Positions 22,658-32,307 of a stretch of 64,000 bases of DNA are shown here, in pieces (positions within the stretch are counted from its first letter, which is position 1; each line of letters starts with the position of its first letter). The stretch lies in NCBI GenBank assembly GCA_047518265.1, contig JAKZRG010000004.1, forward strand, positions 1 to 64,000, given 5' to 3'. Made by a program: the position numbers and the translations under genes. Source of the stretch: Oceanospirillum sp047518265 (GTDB lineage Bacteria > Pseudomonadota > Gammaproteobacteria > Pseudomonadales > Halomonadaceae). The notes beneath the pieces are model-generated. The model ran no database searches. It had not been told where the DNA came from and was given only the letters and a program-made list of their open reading frames with translations.

Positions 22658-24784
22658 GTGTCGACGATTGAAGATCTGGTTGATCGCCTGCGTGGCTATC
22701 TGAAACCTGAAGAGGTTCAACAGGTATGCCGAGCATACTATTTTGCTGAGCAGGCACATGACGGCCAGCGTCGCCGCAGTGGTGAGCACTATGTGACTCA
22801 CCCTCTGGCGGTGGCAACTATTCTGGCCAATATGCACATGGACCCGGAAAGCCTGATGGCAGCCATGTTGCACGACGTTATTGAAGATACCCCGGTCACC
22901 AAGGAAGCCTTGGCGAAACAGTTTGGTGAGACCGTGGCCGAGTTAGTAGATGGTGTATCCAAGCTGACTCAGATTCACTTCGAAAATAAAGCCCTAGCGC
23001 AAGCGGAAAACTTTCAGAAAATGGCCTTGGCCATGGCAAAGGATATCCGTGTGATTCTGGTCAAACTCGCTGACCGTCTACACAATATGCGCACTCTGGG
23101 TGCCTTGCGTCCCGATAAAAAACGCCGTATCGCCCGTGAAACTCTGGATATCTACTCTCCGATTGCCAGCCGTTTGGGTATTAATACCATACGTACTGAG
23201 CTGGAAGATCTGGGTTTTGAAGGCATGCACCCTATGCGTTACGAGCGCCTGAAACGCGCCGTACAAAGCGTTAAGGGTAATCGACGCCAGGTAATTCGAG
23301 AAATCCAAACAGCGCTTCAAGACTGTCTGGATGCGGACGAGCTATCCGGTAAGGTTATGGGACGAGAGAAACATCTGCTCAGCCTGTACCGTAAGATGAA
23401 GGCTCGTCGTAAATCGTTTTCTGAAATTATGGACGTTTACGGTTTCCGTATTATCACCGACAAGGTGGATACCTGTTACCGTATTTTAGGTGCGATCCAT
23501 AATTTGTATAAGCCGGTTCCCGGCCGTTTTAAAGACTATATCGCAATTCCCAAAGCCAACGGCTACCAATCTCTGCACACCTCCCTTATTGGTATGAACG
23601 GTATTCCGATCGAAGTACAGATTCGTACTCGTGAAATGGAGTCCATGGCCAATAATGGTATTGCGGCCCATTGGGTGTATAAGTCTGAAACCGATACCAA
23701 CAATGGTATGACAGGTGCCAGCCATGCCCGCGCCCGTCAGTGGGTCAAAGGCCTGCTGGAGATGCAGCAACGTGCCGGTAACTCCTTGGAGTTTATCGAA
23801 CATGTGAAGATGGATCTATTCCCGGATGAGGTTTATGTCTTTACTCCGAAAGGCGCCATTATGGAGATGCCTTCCGGTGCCACCGCGGTAGACTTTGCCT
23901 ATGCGGTACATACGGATGTGGGTAACTCCTGTGTTGCCGCACGGATTAACCGCCGTCTGTCGCCATTAAGCGCCCATCTGGAAAGCGGTCAAACCGTTGA
24001 TATTATTACCTCACCCAGTGCCCGACCAAATCTGGCCTGGCTGAGCTTTGTGGCAACGGCCAAAGCCCGTAGTGCGATCCGTCATTATCTGAAAAATCAG
24101 CAACGTGAAGAGTCCGTTTCACTGGGTAAACGCCTGTTGAATAAAGCCTTAGATGCCTTTAATAAACAGTTTGATGATCTGGATAAAAAACAGTTACAGG
24201 CTTTGCTGAAAGAGTTTCAGTATGAAACCGAGCAAGACTTGCTGGAAGACATTGGCCTGGGTAATCGCATGGCTTTTGCCGTCGCCCGAGCTTTAATCGG
24301 TCAGGAAGAAAGTAACGCTATTGTAGAAGAAAGCAGTAACAGTAAGCTGGCGATCAGCGGCACCGAAGGCATGGTCACCTCTTATGCTCGCTGTTGTCAC
24401 CCGATTCCAGGTGATCCGGTTGTCGGTCATATCAGTAGTGGTCGCGGTATTGTGATTCATATGGATACCTGCCGTAATATCGCCGATATCCGCAATGATA
24501 GTAATCGTTGCATCCCGATGGATTGGGCCAATGGCGTAACCGGCGACTTTACTGTTGTCCTACGGGTTGAAGCTGAGCATGAAAAAGGCTTTATCGCTTC
24601 GCTTGCGGCTCTGATTACTGAAGCTGATGCCAGTATTGAAAAAATCACCACCGAAGAACGTGACGCCCGTATCAGTCAAATCAATATTGAGCTGGGTATT
24701 ACCAACCGTATTCATCTGGCAAAAGTGATGCGCCGGATTAAATCGTTAAAAAATATCAGTCGTATCGTTCGTGCCCGTCGCTAA
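22658..24784 (+). CDS. spoT: Bifunctional (p)ppGpp synthetase/hydrolase SpoT
   Basis: A 708-residue stringent-response enzyme. Domains in order: HD hydrolase (His-Asp in AMLHDVIEDT, ~69-78, intact, so active hydrolysis is expected), the synthetase domain with GRFKDYIAIPKANGYQSLHT, the TGS domain (VYVFTPKGAIMEMPSGATAV), a zinc-finger-like Cys segment (YARCCHPIPGDPVVG) and a C-terminal ACT domain. The start is GTG, preceded by CAGGAG at 6-nt spacing. It is co-directional with rpoZ and ridA. Confidence 0.97.
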   Translation: MSTIEDLVDRLRGYLKPEEVQQVCRAYYFAEQAHDGQRRRSGEHYVTHPLAVATILANMHMDPESLMAAMLHDVIEDTPVTKEALAKQFGETVAELVDGVSKLTQIHFENKALAQAENFQKMALAMAKDIRVILVKLADRLHNMRTLGALRPDKKRRIARETLDIYSPIASRLGINTIRTELEDLGFEGMHPMRYERLKRAVQSVKGNRRQVIREIQTALQDCLDADELSGKVMGREKHLLSLYRKMKARRKSFSEIMDVYGFRIITDKVDTCYRILGAIHNLYKPVPGRFKDYIAIPKANGYQSLHTSLIGMNGIPIEVQIRTREMESMANNGIAAHWVYKSETDTNNGMTGASHARARQWVKGLLEMQQRAGNSLEFIEHVKMDLFPDEVYVFTPKGAIMEMPSGATAVDFAYAVHTDVGNSCVAARINRRLSPLSAHLESGQTVDIITSPSARPNLAWLSFVATAKARSAIRHYLKNQQREESVSLGKRLLNKALDAFNKQFDDLDKKQLQALLKEFQYETEQDLLEDIGLGNRMAFAVARALIGQEESNAIVEESSNSKLAISGTEGMVTSYARCCHPIPGDPVVGHISSGRGIVIHMDTCRNIADIRNDSNRCIPMDWANGVTGDFTVVLRVEAEHEKGFIASLAALITEADASIEKITTEERDARISQINIELGITNRIHLAKVMRRIKSLKNISRIVRARR

Positions 24785-24855
24785 TAGCTAATAAGGCGCA
24801 ACAACAAATCATTAGAATTACGACTTATAGCTACAGATAATGCAGGAGAATAATA

Positions 24856-25242
24856 ATGAGCAATAAAGCAGTCATTCATACCGATAAAGCCCCTGCGGCC
24901 ATTGGTACTTATTCGCAAGCGGTTAAAGCTGGCAATACCGTTTACCTATCCGGTCAGATTCCTCTGATTCCAGAGACAATGGAACTGGTTGAAGGTGGTT
25001 TTGAAGCGCAAGCAGATCAGGTTTTTAAAAATATCTCTGCGGTAGTAGAAGCGTCTGGTGCCGAGCTGGCCGATATCGTCAAACTGAATATCTATCTGAC
25101 GGATCTGTCTAACTTCCCAATTATTAACGAAGTGATGAGCCGTTATTTCCAACAGCCTTACCCAGCACGTGCTGCTGTGGGTATCAGTGAACTGCCTAAA
25201 GGTTCTCTGGTCGAGATCGAAGGTATCGTTGTTCTGTCTTAG
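24856..25242 (+). CDS. ridA: RidA-family enamine/imine deaminase
   Basis: A 128-residue YjgF/RidA protein that hydrolyses reactive 2-aminoacrylate and related imines. The family start IHTDKAPAAIGTYSQAVKAG, the SGQIPL turn and the catalytic arginine in YPARAAVGISELPKGSLVEI near the end are present. It follows spoT by 71 bp and closes the gmk cluster; a strong terminator follows. Confidence 0.95.
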   Translation: MSNKAVIHTDKAPAAIGTYSQAVKAGNTVYLSGQIPLIPETMELVEGGFEAQADQVFKNISAVVEASGAELADIVKLNIYLTDLSNFPIINEVMSRYFQQPYPARAAVGISELPKGSLVEIEGIVVLS

Positions 25243-25294
25243 TTTTAACGATTCAGTCTTAATATAAGGCTGAGCAGAATAAAATACAGACAAT

Positions 25295-25322
25295 AAAAAA
25301 GGACTCATTAGAGTCCTTTTTT
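25295..25322. terminator. Bidirectional terminator after ridA
   Basis: AAAAAAGGACTC pairs perfectly with GAGTCCTTTTTT across an ATTA loop. Runs of A and T on either side suit both convergent genes (ridA and the SDR protein). Confidence 0.95.
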
Positions 25323-25356
25323 ACATCTATGCTTTAGTTAAAAATATCGACGATGA

Positions 25357-26280
25357 TCAGTCCTGATTCATATGTTGCGTCTGAGGTTTATCACTGTCTT
25401 TGGCTTTTTCTTCAATAATCTCTTGTTTTACCAGCTTCAAGGCATCGATATAACCTTCTTTAAAACTTGGGTAGATAAACTCATATCCTGTCGCCATCAG
25501 CTTAGCATTCAAACACCGTTTACTGGCTCGACGACGTGTTGGTGACTCCACCACCTCCGTTGGAATCACTTGCAGGATATCCGCCATCCAGCTCATGACC
25601 TCATAAATAGGCACTGAGCCCTGATCCGTTGCCAGATAAATCTCTTCCAGTGCCTGACCATTTAACGCCAGACCCAGTAGGTGATTTAATACGCCGGCAC
25701 AATCATCACTGTGAATACGGTTGGAGTACATGACAGGCACTTCTGGTGCCATACGTCCTTGACGCACCTGACGGATCAACATATCCCGTCCTGGGCCATA
25801 AATACCGGAGAAACGTACCACAGTGCTACTAATACTGCTCTTTCCTAGTTTTTTCTCCGCATCCAACATAATACGACCGGCAAAACCACCGGGATGGGCT
25901 GGCGTGCTTTCATCCACCTCTTCTCCGTCCCCTTGACCATAAACACTGGTACTGGAGACAAAAAAGATATGTTTCGGTTTATGTTTAGAGGTTTTTAACC
26001 AAGCCAACATATTCTGTACGCCAGTAGCATAAGCAGACTGATAAGCTTCTTCATCGAAACCACCGGCAGCTACAGAATAAACAATATAATCTGGTTTTAG
26101 GGTAACTTCCTGCCAGGACTCTTTCTCGGCCACATCCAGGCCGACCGGATGAATACCTTCAGGCAAGTTATCCGTATTGCGTCGGGCACCATAAACGGTG
26201 TGGCCCTTTGCAAGCAATCCCTGGGCCGTACGGCTGCCAATATCGCCACAACCGACAATTAAAACTTCCTGCGCATCCAT
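25357..26280 (-). CDS. NAD(P)-dependent epimerase/dehydratase-family protein (SDR)
   Basis: A 307-residue extended short-chain dehydrogenase-like protein. The N-terminal Rossmann motif is VLIVGCGDIGSRTAQGL (6-22), a G-x-G-x-x-G variant that resembles YeeZ-type proteins. FFVSSTSVYGQGDG contains the conserved SSTSVYG with the active-site Tyr, and RFSGIYGPGRDMLIRQVRQG is the family substrate loop. The substrate is not known; YeeZ-like proteins are usually annotated only as putative NAD-dependent epimerases. It converges with ridA and is divergent from recG. Confidence 0.85.
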   Translation of the reverse strand: MDAQEVLIVGCGDIGSRTAQGLLAKGHTVYGARRNTDNLPEGIHPVGLDVAEKESWQEVTLKPDYIVYSVAAGGFDEEAYQSAYATGVQNMLAWLKTSKHKPKHIFFVSSTSVYGQGDGEEVDESTPAHPGGFAGRIMLDAEKKLGKSSISSTVVRFSGIYGPGRDMLIRQVRQGRMAPEVPVMYSNRIHSDDCAGVLNHLLGLALNGQALEEIYLATDQGSVPIYEVMSWMADILQVIPTEVVESPTRRRASKRCLNAKLMATGYEFIYPSFKEGYIDALKLVKQEIIEEKAKDSDKPQTQHMNQD

Positions 26281-26418
26281 CTTTTCTAACTCCCCGGTAA
26301 TCTCTATTATCTGTAACTACTGTATACTTATTCAGATTAAAGTGTACTGACTCTGTGAAGTAAAAAATCGATCAACTCCAATTAACCACAACACAAATGC
26401 AAAAGCTATGGATACTTT

Positions 26419-28527
26419 ATGCCAGCATTAACCTCAGATAACCTGCAAAAACCGGTAACACACCTGAAAGGCGTGGGCGCAGCTCTGGCAGAAAAATTGG
26501 CAAAGCTCAGAATCCATAGCGTTGAAGATATGTTGTTTCATCTCCCCCTACGTTACCAGGACAGAACACGCGTAACGCCTATTGGTGCGGCGCGTCGAGG
26601 AGATGAGGTGGTGATTCTTGGAAATGTGGTTTTAGCCGATGTGGTGAAAGGCAAACGCCGGGCATTGATTGTTCGCCTGCAGGATGGCACGGGGAGTATT
26701 ACCCTACGCTTTTTCCATTTTAATGCCACACAGCAAAAACAGTTTCAAAAAGGGACTCTGGTGCGTTGTTATGGTGAAGCGCGCCCCGGGGCCAGCGGTC
26801 TTGAGCTCTATCACCCTGAATACAACTTGGTACAAGCAAATCAGCCGCCAGAGTTAGCGGATCACCTAACACCGGTTTACCCTTTAACCGACGGCCTAAC
26901 ACAGAACCGCTTACGTCAGTTGATCGGTTTAGCGCTACAGGAGCTACGACAAACGGAAGTTACGGATTGGCTGCCTCAGCACTTATTTCCAAACCTACCC
27001 TCTCTGAAGCAATCTTTACTGCTGTTGCATGAACCACCACCGGATGCACCAGTTGATGATCTAGTGGAGTATAAGCACCCCAGCCAACACCGATTAATAC
27101 TGGAAGAGTTGTTGGCTCAGCAGCTGAGTCTGTTAAAAATACGCCAAGAGCATAAAAATCATCAAGCACCCTCTATGGTTGATGACACAGCCAATGAAAG
27201 GAGCGATACCAATCCTCATTACAGCCAACAGCTATTAAATCAACTGCCGTTTCCTCTAACAGGTGCTCAAAACCGAGTCATTAATGAAATTCATCAGGAT
27301 ATGATCAATACCAGTCCTATGCTGCGCTTGGTTCAGGGGGATGTAGGGGCAGGTAAAACCCTAGTGGCTGCTATGGCGGCGTTACAAGCGGTGAGTGCAG
27401 GTTATCAGGTAGCGGTTATGGCACCCACTGAGATTTTAGCCGAACAGCACTTTAATAACTTCAGCCAATGGTTAGAGCCGATGGGCCTTGGTGTGGCTTG
27501 GCTGGCTGGAAAAGTGAAAGGGAAAGCTCGTCAGAAGCAACTGGACAGTATTCTTGGAGGTATCCCTATCGTTGTGGGTACTCACGCACTCTTCCAAGAA
27601 GAGGTTCAGTTTTGTAAGTTAGGACTCATTATCGTTGATGAGCAGCATAGATTTGGTGTGCATCAACGATTAAGCCTAAGAGAAAAGGGTCGTCAGGGGG
27701 ATCGTTATCCTCACCAACTAATTATGACGGCTACCCCTATTCCACGTACCTTGGCCATGAGCGCTTATGCGGATCTAGATACATCGGTCATCGATGAACT
27801 GCCTCCGGGACGAACCCCCATTGAAACCGTTGCCATGGCAGATACCCGACGAGGACAGGTGATTGATCGAATTGCTGCTGCCTGTCACGCAGGAAAACAA
27901 GCCTACTGGGTCTGCACCCTGATTGAAGACTCTGAAAGCCTGCAATGTCAAGCCGCTGAAACCACCTATGAAGAACTAAAAATACACTTACAGGGTTTAA
28001 AAGTCGGTTTAGTCCATGGCCGTATGAAGCCTCAGGAAAAAGCCGATATTATGGCTCGATTTAAAGCGAATGAGCTGCAGCTTTTAGTGGCAACAACCGT
28101 TATTGAGGTGGGTGTGGATGTGCCGAACGCGACCCTGATGGTGATTGAAAATCCAGAACGCTTGGGTTTATCTCAGCTGCACCAGCTTCGAGGCCGTGTA
28201 GGTCGTGGTGATCAACAGAGTTACTGTGTTTTACTTTACCACACGCCTCTCTCCTATAATGGCAAAGCGCGTATTGCTGTTATGCGAGACACTCAAGACG
28301 GCTTTAAGATTGCAGAAAAAGATTTAGAGTTACGAGGCCCTGGAGAGGTGTTAGGCACACGTCAAACGGGCTTAGCTCAAATGAAAATAGCCGATCTTGT
28401 AAGAGATCAATACCTGTTGGAGAGTGTCAATCAAGCAGCAATAGTATTGATTAAACAACACCCAGATCACCTAGAAGCAATTATTCAACGCTGGTTAGGA
28501 GGGGTAGAACAGTATGCACAGGTCTAG
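26419..28527 (+). CDS. recG: ATP-dependent DNA helicase RecG
   Basis: Branch-migration helicase that processes stalled forks, D-loops and R-loops. The 702-residue protein has an N-terminal wedge/OB domain (about 1-170), then superfamily 2 motifs: Walker A GDVGAGKT, DEQH box (IIVDEQHRFGVHQR), motif III TATPIPRTLA, motif V TTVIEVGVDVPNA and motif VI QLRGRVGRGDQQSYC. The TRG-type C-terminus (ELRGPGEVLGTRQTG) is complete. Length is typical. Confidence 0.97.
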   Translation: MPALTSDNLQKPVTHLKGVGAALAEKLAKLRIHSVEDMLFHLPLRYQDRTRVTPIGAARRGDEVVILGNVVLADVVKGKRRALIVRLQDGTGSITLRFFHFNATQQKQFQKGTLVRCYGEARPGASGLELYHPEYNLVQANQPPELADHLTPVYPLTDGLTQNRLRQLIGLALQELRQTEVTDWLPQHLFPNLPSLKQSLLLLHEPPPDAPVDDLVEYKHPSQHRLILEELLAQQLSLLKIRQEHKNHQAPSMVDDTANERSDTNPHYSQQLLNQLPFPLTGAQNRVINEIHQDMINTSPMLRLVQGDVGAGKTLVAAMAALQAVSAGYQVAVMAPTEILAEQHFNNFSQWLEPMGLGVAWLAGKVKGKARQKQLDSILGGIPIVVGTHALFQEEVQFCKLGLIIVDEQHRFGVHQRLSLREKGRQGDRYPHQLIMTATPIPRTLAMSAYADLDTSVIDELPPGRTPIETVAMADTRRGQVIDRIAAACHAGKQAYWVCTLIEDSESLQCQAAETTYEELKIHLQGLKVGLVHGRMKPQEKADIMARFKANELQLLVATTVIEVGVDVPNATLMVIENPERLGLSQLHQLRGRVGRGDQQSYCVLLYHTPLSYNGKARIAVMRDTQDGFKIAEKDLELRGPGEVLGTRQTGLAQMKIADLVRDQYLLESVNQAAIVLIKQHPDHLEAIIQRWLGGVEQYAQV

Positions 28528-28661
28528 ATATTGATCCTTTGACTGAAAAAAACTTGGATCAAGGCAATAATCTGAAAAATACATCTTCCAAAACACGTTC
28601 TAATATCAAACAATCGGACAGACTTAGGTATACTTGCTGCAGTTTTTGGCCGGAGAGAATA

Positions 28662-30056
28662 ATGTCCATTCAGGGTATCGTTACCACATTAGCAGATTGC
28701 ATCAAACAATCAGTCACCCCTGATGCATTTCCAGAGGCGCTTAAAAGACGTTTGGTGCCTCGTAACCAAGCAACTGCCAAGCAGCTTGTACGTTCTACTA
28801 TTCTGCAAGATTCAGCAGGGGTTCGACAGGTATTTGCCTTCCCTGCACACTGCCTGTTGGATTTAAAACAATATGATGGCTATGTTGCTATCTCTCCCGA
28901 TGCCAAAAAGGCACTGCTTAAACGTAAAAAAATGCGTTCCGTTCCAGCCTTACCTAAAATGCTGGATTATGATTTAGTGATCGATGAGCGCTGTTTTGAT
29001 AATAAGACCCTATATACTGAATCTGGTGATCCTCAATGGCTCTTGGAATTCAGTCAAGACGAATACCGCAGCTTGGTAGAACAAGATCATGCTCGCTTGG
29101 AACAGTTCAGTATTCCTCTGATCTCTATTCGCCCAAATATGACGGCAGTAGAACAGGATGAACTGGAAATTAAAGCGGCTATTGAAACCATTACTTCACG
29201 CCGTATTCGTACTCGTTTGGCAGAAAGCATTGAGATTCCACCTCTGCCTCTTAGCGCCCATAATATTATTCAGCTAAGAAATGATGAGCATTCAGATTCC
29301 GATGAATTGGCTTCAATTGTTGAATCTGATCCCAGCCTAGCCTCTCAGGTGATCAGTTGGGCGAATTCACCTTATTACGGACTTCCAGGGCAAATTCGTT
29401 CCATTCAGGATGCGGTGATTCGAGTTCTAGGGTTTGATTTGACCATGAACTTGTCACTGGGCCTATCCTTAGGTAGAAACCTGAAAATGCCCAGTGATGG
29501 GGTTTTTGGTTATCGCACCTATTGGCGCGATGCGGTGTTAAAAGCACTGCTGATGGAAAGACTGGTTAAGAAGATTCCAAAAGAAAAACGCCCCTTTGCC
29601 GGTTTATGTTATCTCTCCGGTTTGGTGCATAACTTTGGTTATCTGGTGATTGCTGAGGTTTTTCCCCCTTATTTCTCCCTATATTGCCGCTATCAGGAAG
29701 CGAACCCTCATGTACCTGCCATGTACATTGAGCGCTTTTTGTTTGGTATTACCCGAGAACAGATTGCCAGCTTCTTATTCCACGCCTGGGGCATTCCTGA
29801 TGAGGTGTGTAGCGCGGTAAGACATCTACATAACAGCTCTTATGAGGGCTTGCATCATCCCTATGCAAATCTACTGTTTATGGCGGATCAGTTAGTGCAA
29901 GCCGATGGGGAATTACGTGTAGGTAAGCTACCAAATGCCTTGTTAGATCGCTTAGGATTGGAGCGTGACACGGTTCAGGACGCCGTAGACAACTTGACTG
30001 ATTTCTCAGAAGAGTTGGGATTCTTAGCTGATATGCTGGAAAAAGCGGGGAAATAA
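28662..30056 (+). CDS. HDOD-domain protein with YbaK-like N-terminal domain
   Basis: A 464-residue putative signalling protein. The N-terminal ~170 residues resemble a YbaK/aminoacyl-tRNA-deacylase-type fold (hydrophobic strands, the RSVPALPKMLDYDLVIDERC stretch). The HDOD domain (about 185-390) has the typical PPLPLSAHNIIQLRNDEHSD start and LASIVESDPSLASQVISWAN. The catalytic His-Asp of true HD enzymes is absent, as is normal for HDOD. Such proteins take part in stress or c-di-GMP signalling, but no specific role can be read here. The ATG at 28662 is preferred over the longer frame (28539) because of the GGAGAG before it. Confidence 0.82.
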   Translation: MSIQGIVTTLADCIKQSVTPDAFPEALKRRLVPRNQATAKQLVRSTILQDSAGVRQVFAFPAHCLLDLKQYDGYVAISPDAKKALLKRKKMRSVPALPKMLDYDLVIDERCFDNKTLYTESGDPQWLLEFSQDEYRSLVEQDHARLEQFSIPLISIRPNMTAVEQDELEIKAAIETITSRRIRTRLAESIEIPPLPLSAHNIIQLRNDEHSDSDELASIVESDPSLASQVISWANSPYYGLPGQIRSIQDAVIRVLGFDLTMNLSLGLSLGRNLKMPSDGVFGYRTYWRDAVLKALLMERLVKKIPKEKRPFAGLCYLSGLVHNFGYLVIAEVFPPYFSLYCRYQEANPHVPAMYIERFLFGITREQIASFLFHAWGIPDEVCSAVRHLHNSSYEGLHHPYANLLFMADQLVQADGELRVGKLPNALLDRLGLERDTVQDAVDNLTDFSEELGFLADMLEKAGK

Positions 30057-30127
30057 TACCAATCCCGATAAGTTATGCGTCAAGGCACTTCTAATGACGT
30101 CAAACGCTTTCAGGCGATATCTATTAT

Positions 30128-30159
30128 AAAAAAGCCGAACAAAAATGTTCGGCTTTTTT
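30128..30159. terminator. Bidirectional terminator between the HDOD gene and hupA
   Basis: AAAAAAGCCGAAC (30128-30140) pairs perfectly with GTTCGGCTTTTTT (30147-30159) around a 6-nt loop; usable by both convergent genes. Confidence 0.96.
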
Positions 30160-30224
30160 ATCTCAGATAAAATATCTTCAGCTTTTTCTACTGAAAAGTC
30201 TTCTACTGATTATTAACTACAAGA

Positions 30225-30500
30225 CTAGTTATCCACTGCGTCTTTTAGTTTTTTACCTACTTTAAAACCGACTGTCTTGCTCGCTGCGATTTCCATCGCC
30301 TCACCGGTTTGCGGGTTTTTACCCATGCGAGCACTTCTTTCACGCACAGAGAACGTACCAAAACCAATCAGAGATACAGAATCACCCTTTGCCACTGCAC
30401 CTGTAATCTCATCAAGGACAGCATTTAGTACTTCGTTGGCTTTATCTTTTGACAACTCCGCTTTAGCCGCGATAGCTGCTGCCAGTTCTGGCTTACGCAT
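30225..30500 (-). CDS. hupA: HU-family DNA-binding protein
   Basis: A 91-residue nucleoid protein that bends and compacts DNA. It shows the HU signature GFGTFSVRERSARMGKNPQTG (one residue swap from the consensus arms) and the C-terminal KVGKKLKDAV. It starts at the second ATG (30498-30500), since GAGGA lies 6 nt upstream of it and directly abuts the first ATG; MRKPELAAAI is also the usual HU start. The symbol follows the Pseudomonas gene at this position near recG and ubiCA; hupB is an equally fair label. Confidence 0.93.
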   Translation of the reverse strand: MRKPELAAAIAAKAELSKDKANEVLNAVLDEITGAVAKGDSVSLIGFGTFSVRERSARMGKNPQTGEAMEIAASKTVGFKVGKKLKDAVDN

Positions 30501-30548
30501 GCGCATTCCTCTTTATTATTTCTTTATTTAGATCCGTATGACCGCAGT

Positions 30549-30578
30549 TATTTAAGCAGTCCCTATCAGCGGATGCAA
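30549..30578 (-). promoter_or_regulatory. Candidate sigma70 promoter of hupA
   Basis: On the minus strand, TTGCAT (30573-30578) and TAAATA (30549-30554) are separated by 18 bp, about 50 bp upstream of hupA. This is a pattern match only. Confidence 0.4.
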
Positions 30579-30641
30579 AGGTTTTTTCGGGTCTGTGATA
30601 GAATCTAAGCCCTTATTTTAAAGGTATTTCAGAGGTAAGAT

Positions 30642-31217
30642 TTGAATCTGCAGTTACTGACCTCCCAAGAAGCGATAAAACGTTCATCTTGGGATCGTTT
30701 ACAGTGGGTCAGCCCTCATAGTCCGGGCCAGATGCAACCAGACCAAAATTGGCATGATTGGTTAATGAATCCATCCTCATTAACACGTCGCTTACAACAG
30801 GTCAGCCACAATCAATTTCGGGTTCAGCTACTGAATCAACAGATCCTGAAGCCCGCGCTGAATGAAGCCAATCTGCTTAGAATGCACAGTCAGCAATATG
30901 CTCTGATCCGCCAAGTGCTTTTATACGGCGGTGTAACCCCTTGGGTTTTTGCTCGTACCGTAATACCCCTACCCACATTAAATGCCGGCAATCGTCATCT
31001 GCTTAAATTGGGGAATCGCTCTTTAGGCTCGGTTTTGTTTAAATACTCTCATATTCGTCGAGCACCGATTCAAATCACTCAGGCAACAACATCCAACTTT
31101 ATCAGTGATTTTATTTGGGGACGACGCTCTATTTTTGAAATACATCAATCACCGCTGCTGGTCAGTGAACTATTTTTACCTGAATTTGGCCAATCCCAGC
31201 AGCTCCCCCTGAATTAA
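30642..31217 (+). CDS. ubiC: Chorismate pyruvate-lyase UbiC
   Basis: Converts chorismate to 4-hydroxybenzoate, the first step of ubiquinone synthesis. The 191-residue protein has the family landmarks WVFARTVIPLPTL, where the Arg binds chorismate, LGSVLFKYSHIRRAPI, and IWGRRSIFEI with the conserved Gly-Arg-Arg near the end. It uses TTG as start, supported by AGAGG 6 nt upstream. ubiA follows after 41 bp, so the two form an operon. Confidence 0.93.
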   Translation: MNLQLLTSQEAIKRSSWDRLQWVSPHSPGQMQPDQNWHDWLMNPSSLTRRLQQVSHNQFRVQLLNQQILKPALNEANLLRMHSQQYALIRQVLLYGGVTPWVFARTVIPLPTLNAGNRHLLKLGNRSLGSVLFKYSHIRRAPIQITQATTSNFISDFIWGRRSIFEIHQSPLLVSELFLPEFGQSQQLPLN

Positions 31218-31258
31218 CCCTACCTCGACGGTATAACGTACAGGGATATGTAACCCCT

Positions 31259-32146
31259 ATGAGTTCAGCCATGCCTATACAACATATTCGCCAACAACTG
31301 CCTCATTATCTGAAACTAATGCGCATAGACAGGCCCATTGGTACTTATCTCCTACTATGGCCAACTCTATGGGCCTTATGGATCGCAGCGGAAGGCACAC
31401 CTCGCTGGGATGTGTTGGTGATTTTTGTTTTGGGCGTTTATTCCATGCGTGCAGCAGGCTGCGTCATTAATGATTTTGCTGACCGTAAGATTGATGGCCA
31501 TGTGGAAAGAACAAAAAATAGACCTTTAGCCACAGGGGCCGTCACGGCTAAAGAAGCTTTATATTTATTTGCTAGTTTATGCCTGTTTTCTTTTTTACTG
31601 GTTCTGATGACCAACACCTTAACCATCACCCTATCTATTGGTGGCTTGCTGCTTGCGGCCATGTATCCCTTTATGAAGCGTTATACCCACCTGCCTCAGG
31701 TCGTGTTAGGTGCTGCTTTCTCTTGGGCGATACCTATGGCTTATGCGGCTCAAACAGGAGCCGTGCCAATAGAAGCCTGGTTGCTCTTTACCGCTAATCT
31801 ACTGTGGACCGTAGCTTATGATACTCAATACGCCATGGTTGATCGTAATGATGATGTGAAAATAGGCGTTAAATCCACCGCCATCTTATTTGGTGAATTA
31901 GACCGGCATATTATTATTATTCTGCAAACCTTAGCGGTTATTGCCTTACTAATTGTGGCCTTTAAAAAAGCCTTAGGACTGTTTTTTTTCCTGGGTCTAA
32001 CGGGGGCCATTCTGTTGTTTATCTATCAAAGCAAGCTTATCTGGCAACGGGAAAGAGATCCTTGTTTCAAAGCTTTTCTCAATAATCACTGGGCTGGTTT
32101 AAGTATCTTAGTGGGCATTATTATGCACTACACTGTTAACAGCTAA
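31259..32146 (+). CDS. ubiA: 4-hydroxybenzoate octaprenyltransferase UbiA
   Basis: Integral membrane prenyltransferase that attaches the isoprenoid tail to 4-hydroxybenzoate. The 295-residue protein has about eight membrane helices and the two Asp-rich motifs of the family: NDFADRKIDGHVERTKNRPL and DTQYAMVDRNDDVKIGVKST. These bind Mg-diphosphate. A second ATG four codons in could also serve. It is the second gene of the ubiCA operon. Confidence 0.96.
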   Translation: MSSAMPIQHIRQQLPHYLKLMRIDRPIGTYLLLWPTLWALWIAAEGTPRWDVLVIFVLGVYSMRAAGCVINDFADRKIDGHVERTKNRPLATGAVTAKEALYLFASLCLFSFLLVLMTNTLTITLSIGGLLLAAMYPFMKRYTHLPQVVLGAAFSWAIPMAYAAQTGAVPIEAWLLFTANLLWTVAYDTQYAMVDRNDDVKIGVKSTAILFGELDRHIIIILQTLAVIALLIVAFKKALGLFFFLGLTGAILLFIYQSKLIWQRERDPCFKAFLNNHWAGLSILVGIIMHYTVNS

Positions 32147-32231
32147 ACACTCAATAAGTGTTACCAAACACAGCCCAAAGCCCATTAAAAAACGCTTAAG
32201 CTATATCAGTCTGCGACAGGGATCTTGCCGC

Positions 32232-32267
32232 ATGTCATCTTATTGTCATATTTACTCGCTGTAATGT
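32232..32267 (+). promoter_or_regulatory. Pho box and -10 element of phoB
   Basis: ATGTCAT (32232-32238) and TTGTCAT (32243-32249) are direct repeats at the 11-bp period of the PhoB site (CTGTCAT consensus). TAATGT (32262-32267) lies 12 bp downstream as the -10 element, with no good -35, which is normal when PhoB replaces it. It implies positive autoregulation of phoBR under phosphate limitation. Confidence 0.85.
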
Positions 32268-32307
32268 AGGTACTATTGATGACACCACCAAATGACGGGA
32301 TAGCAAA

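Noticed and set aside
23078..23803. Antisense frames inside spoT
   Set aside because: Shadow frames caused by codon bias of spoT; no starts with good ribosome-binding sites.
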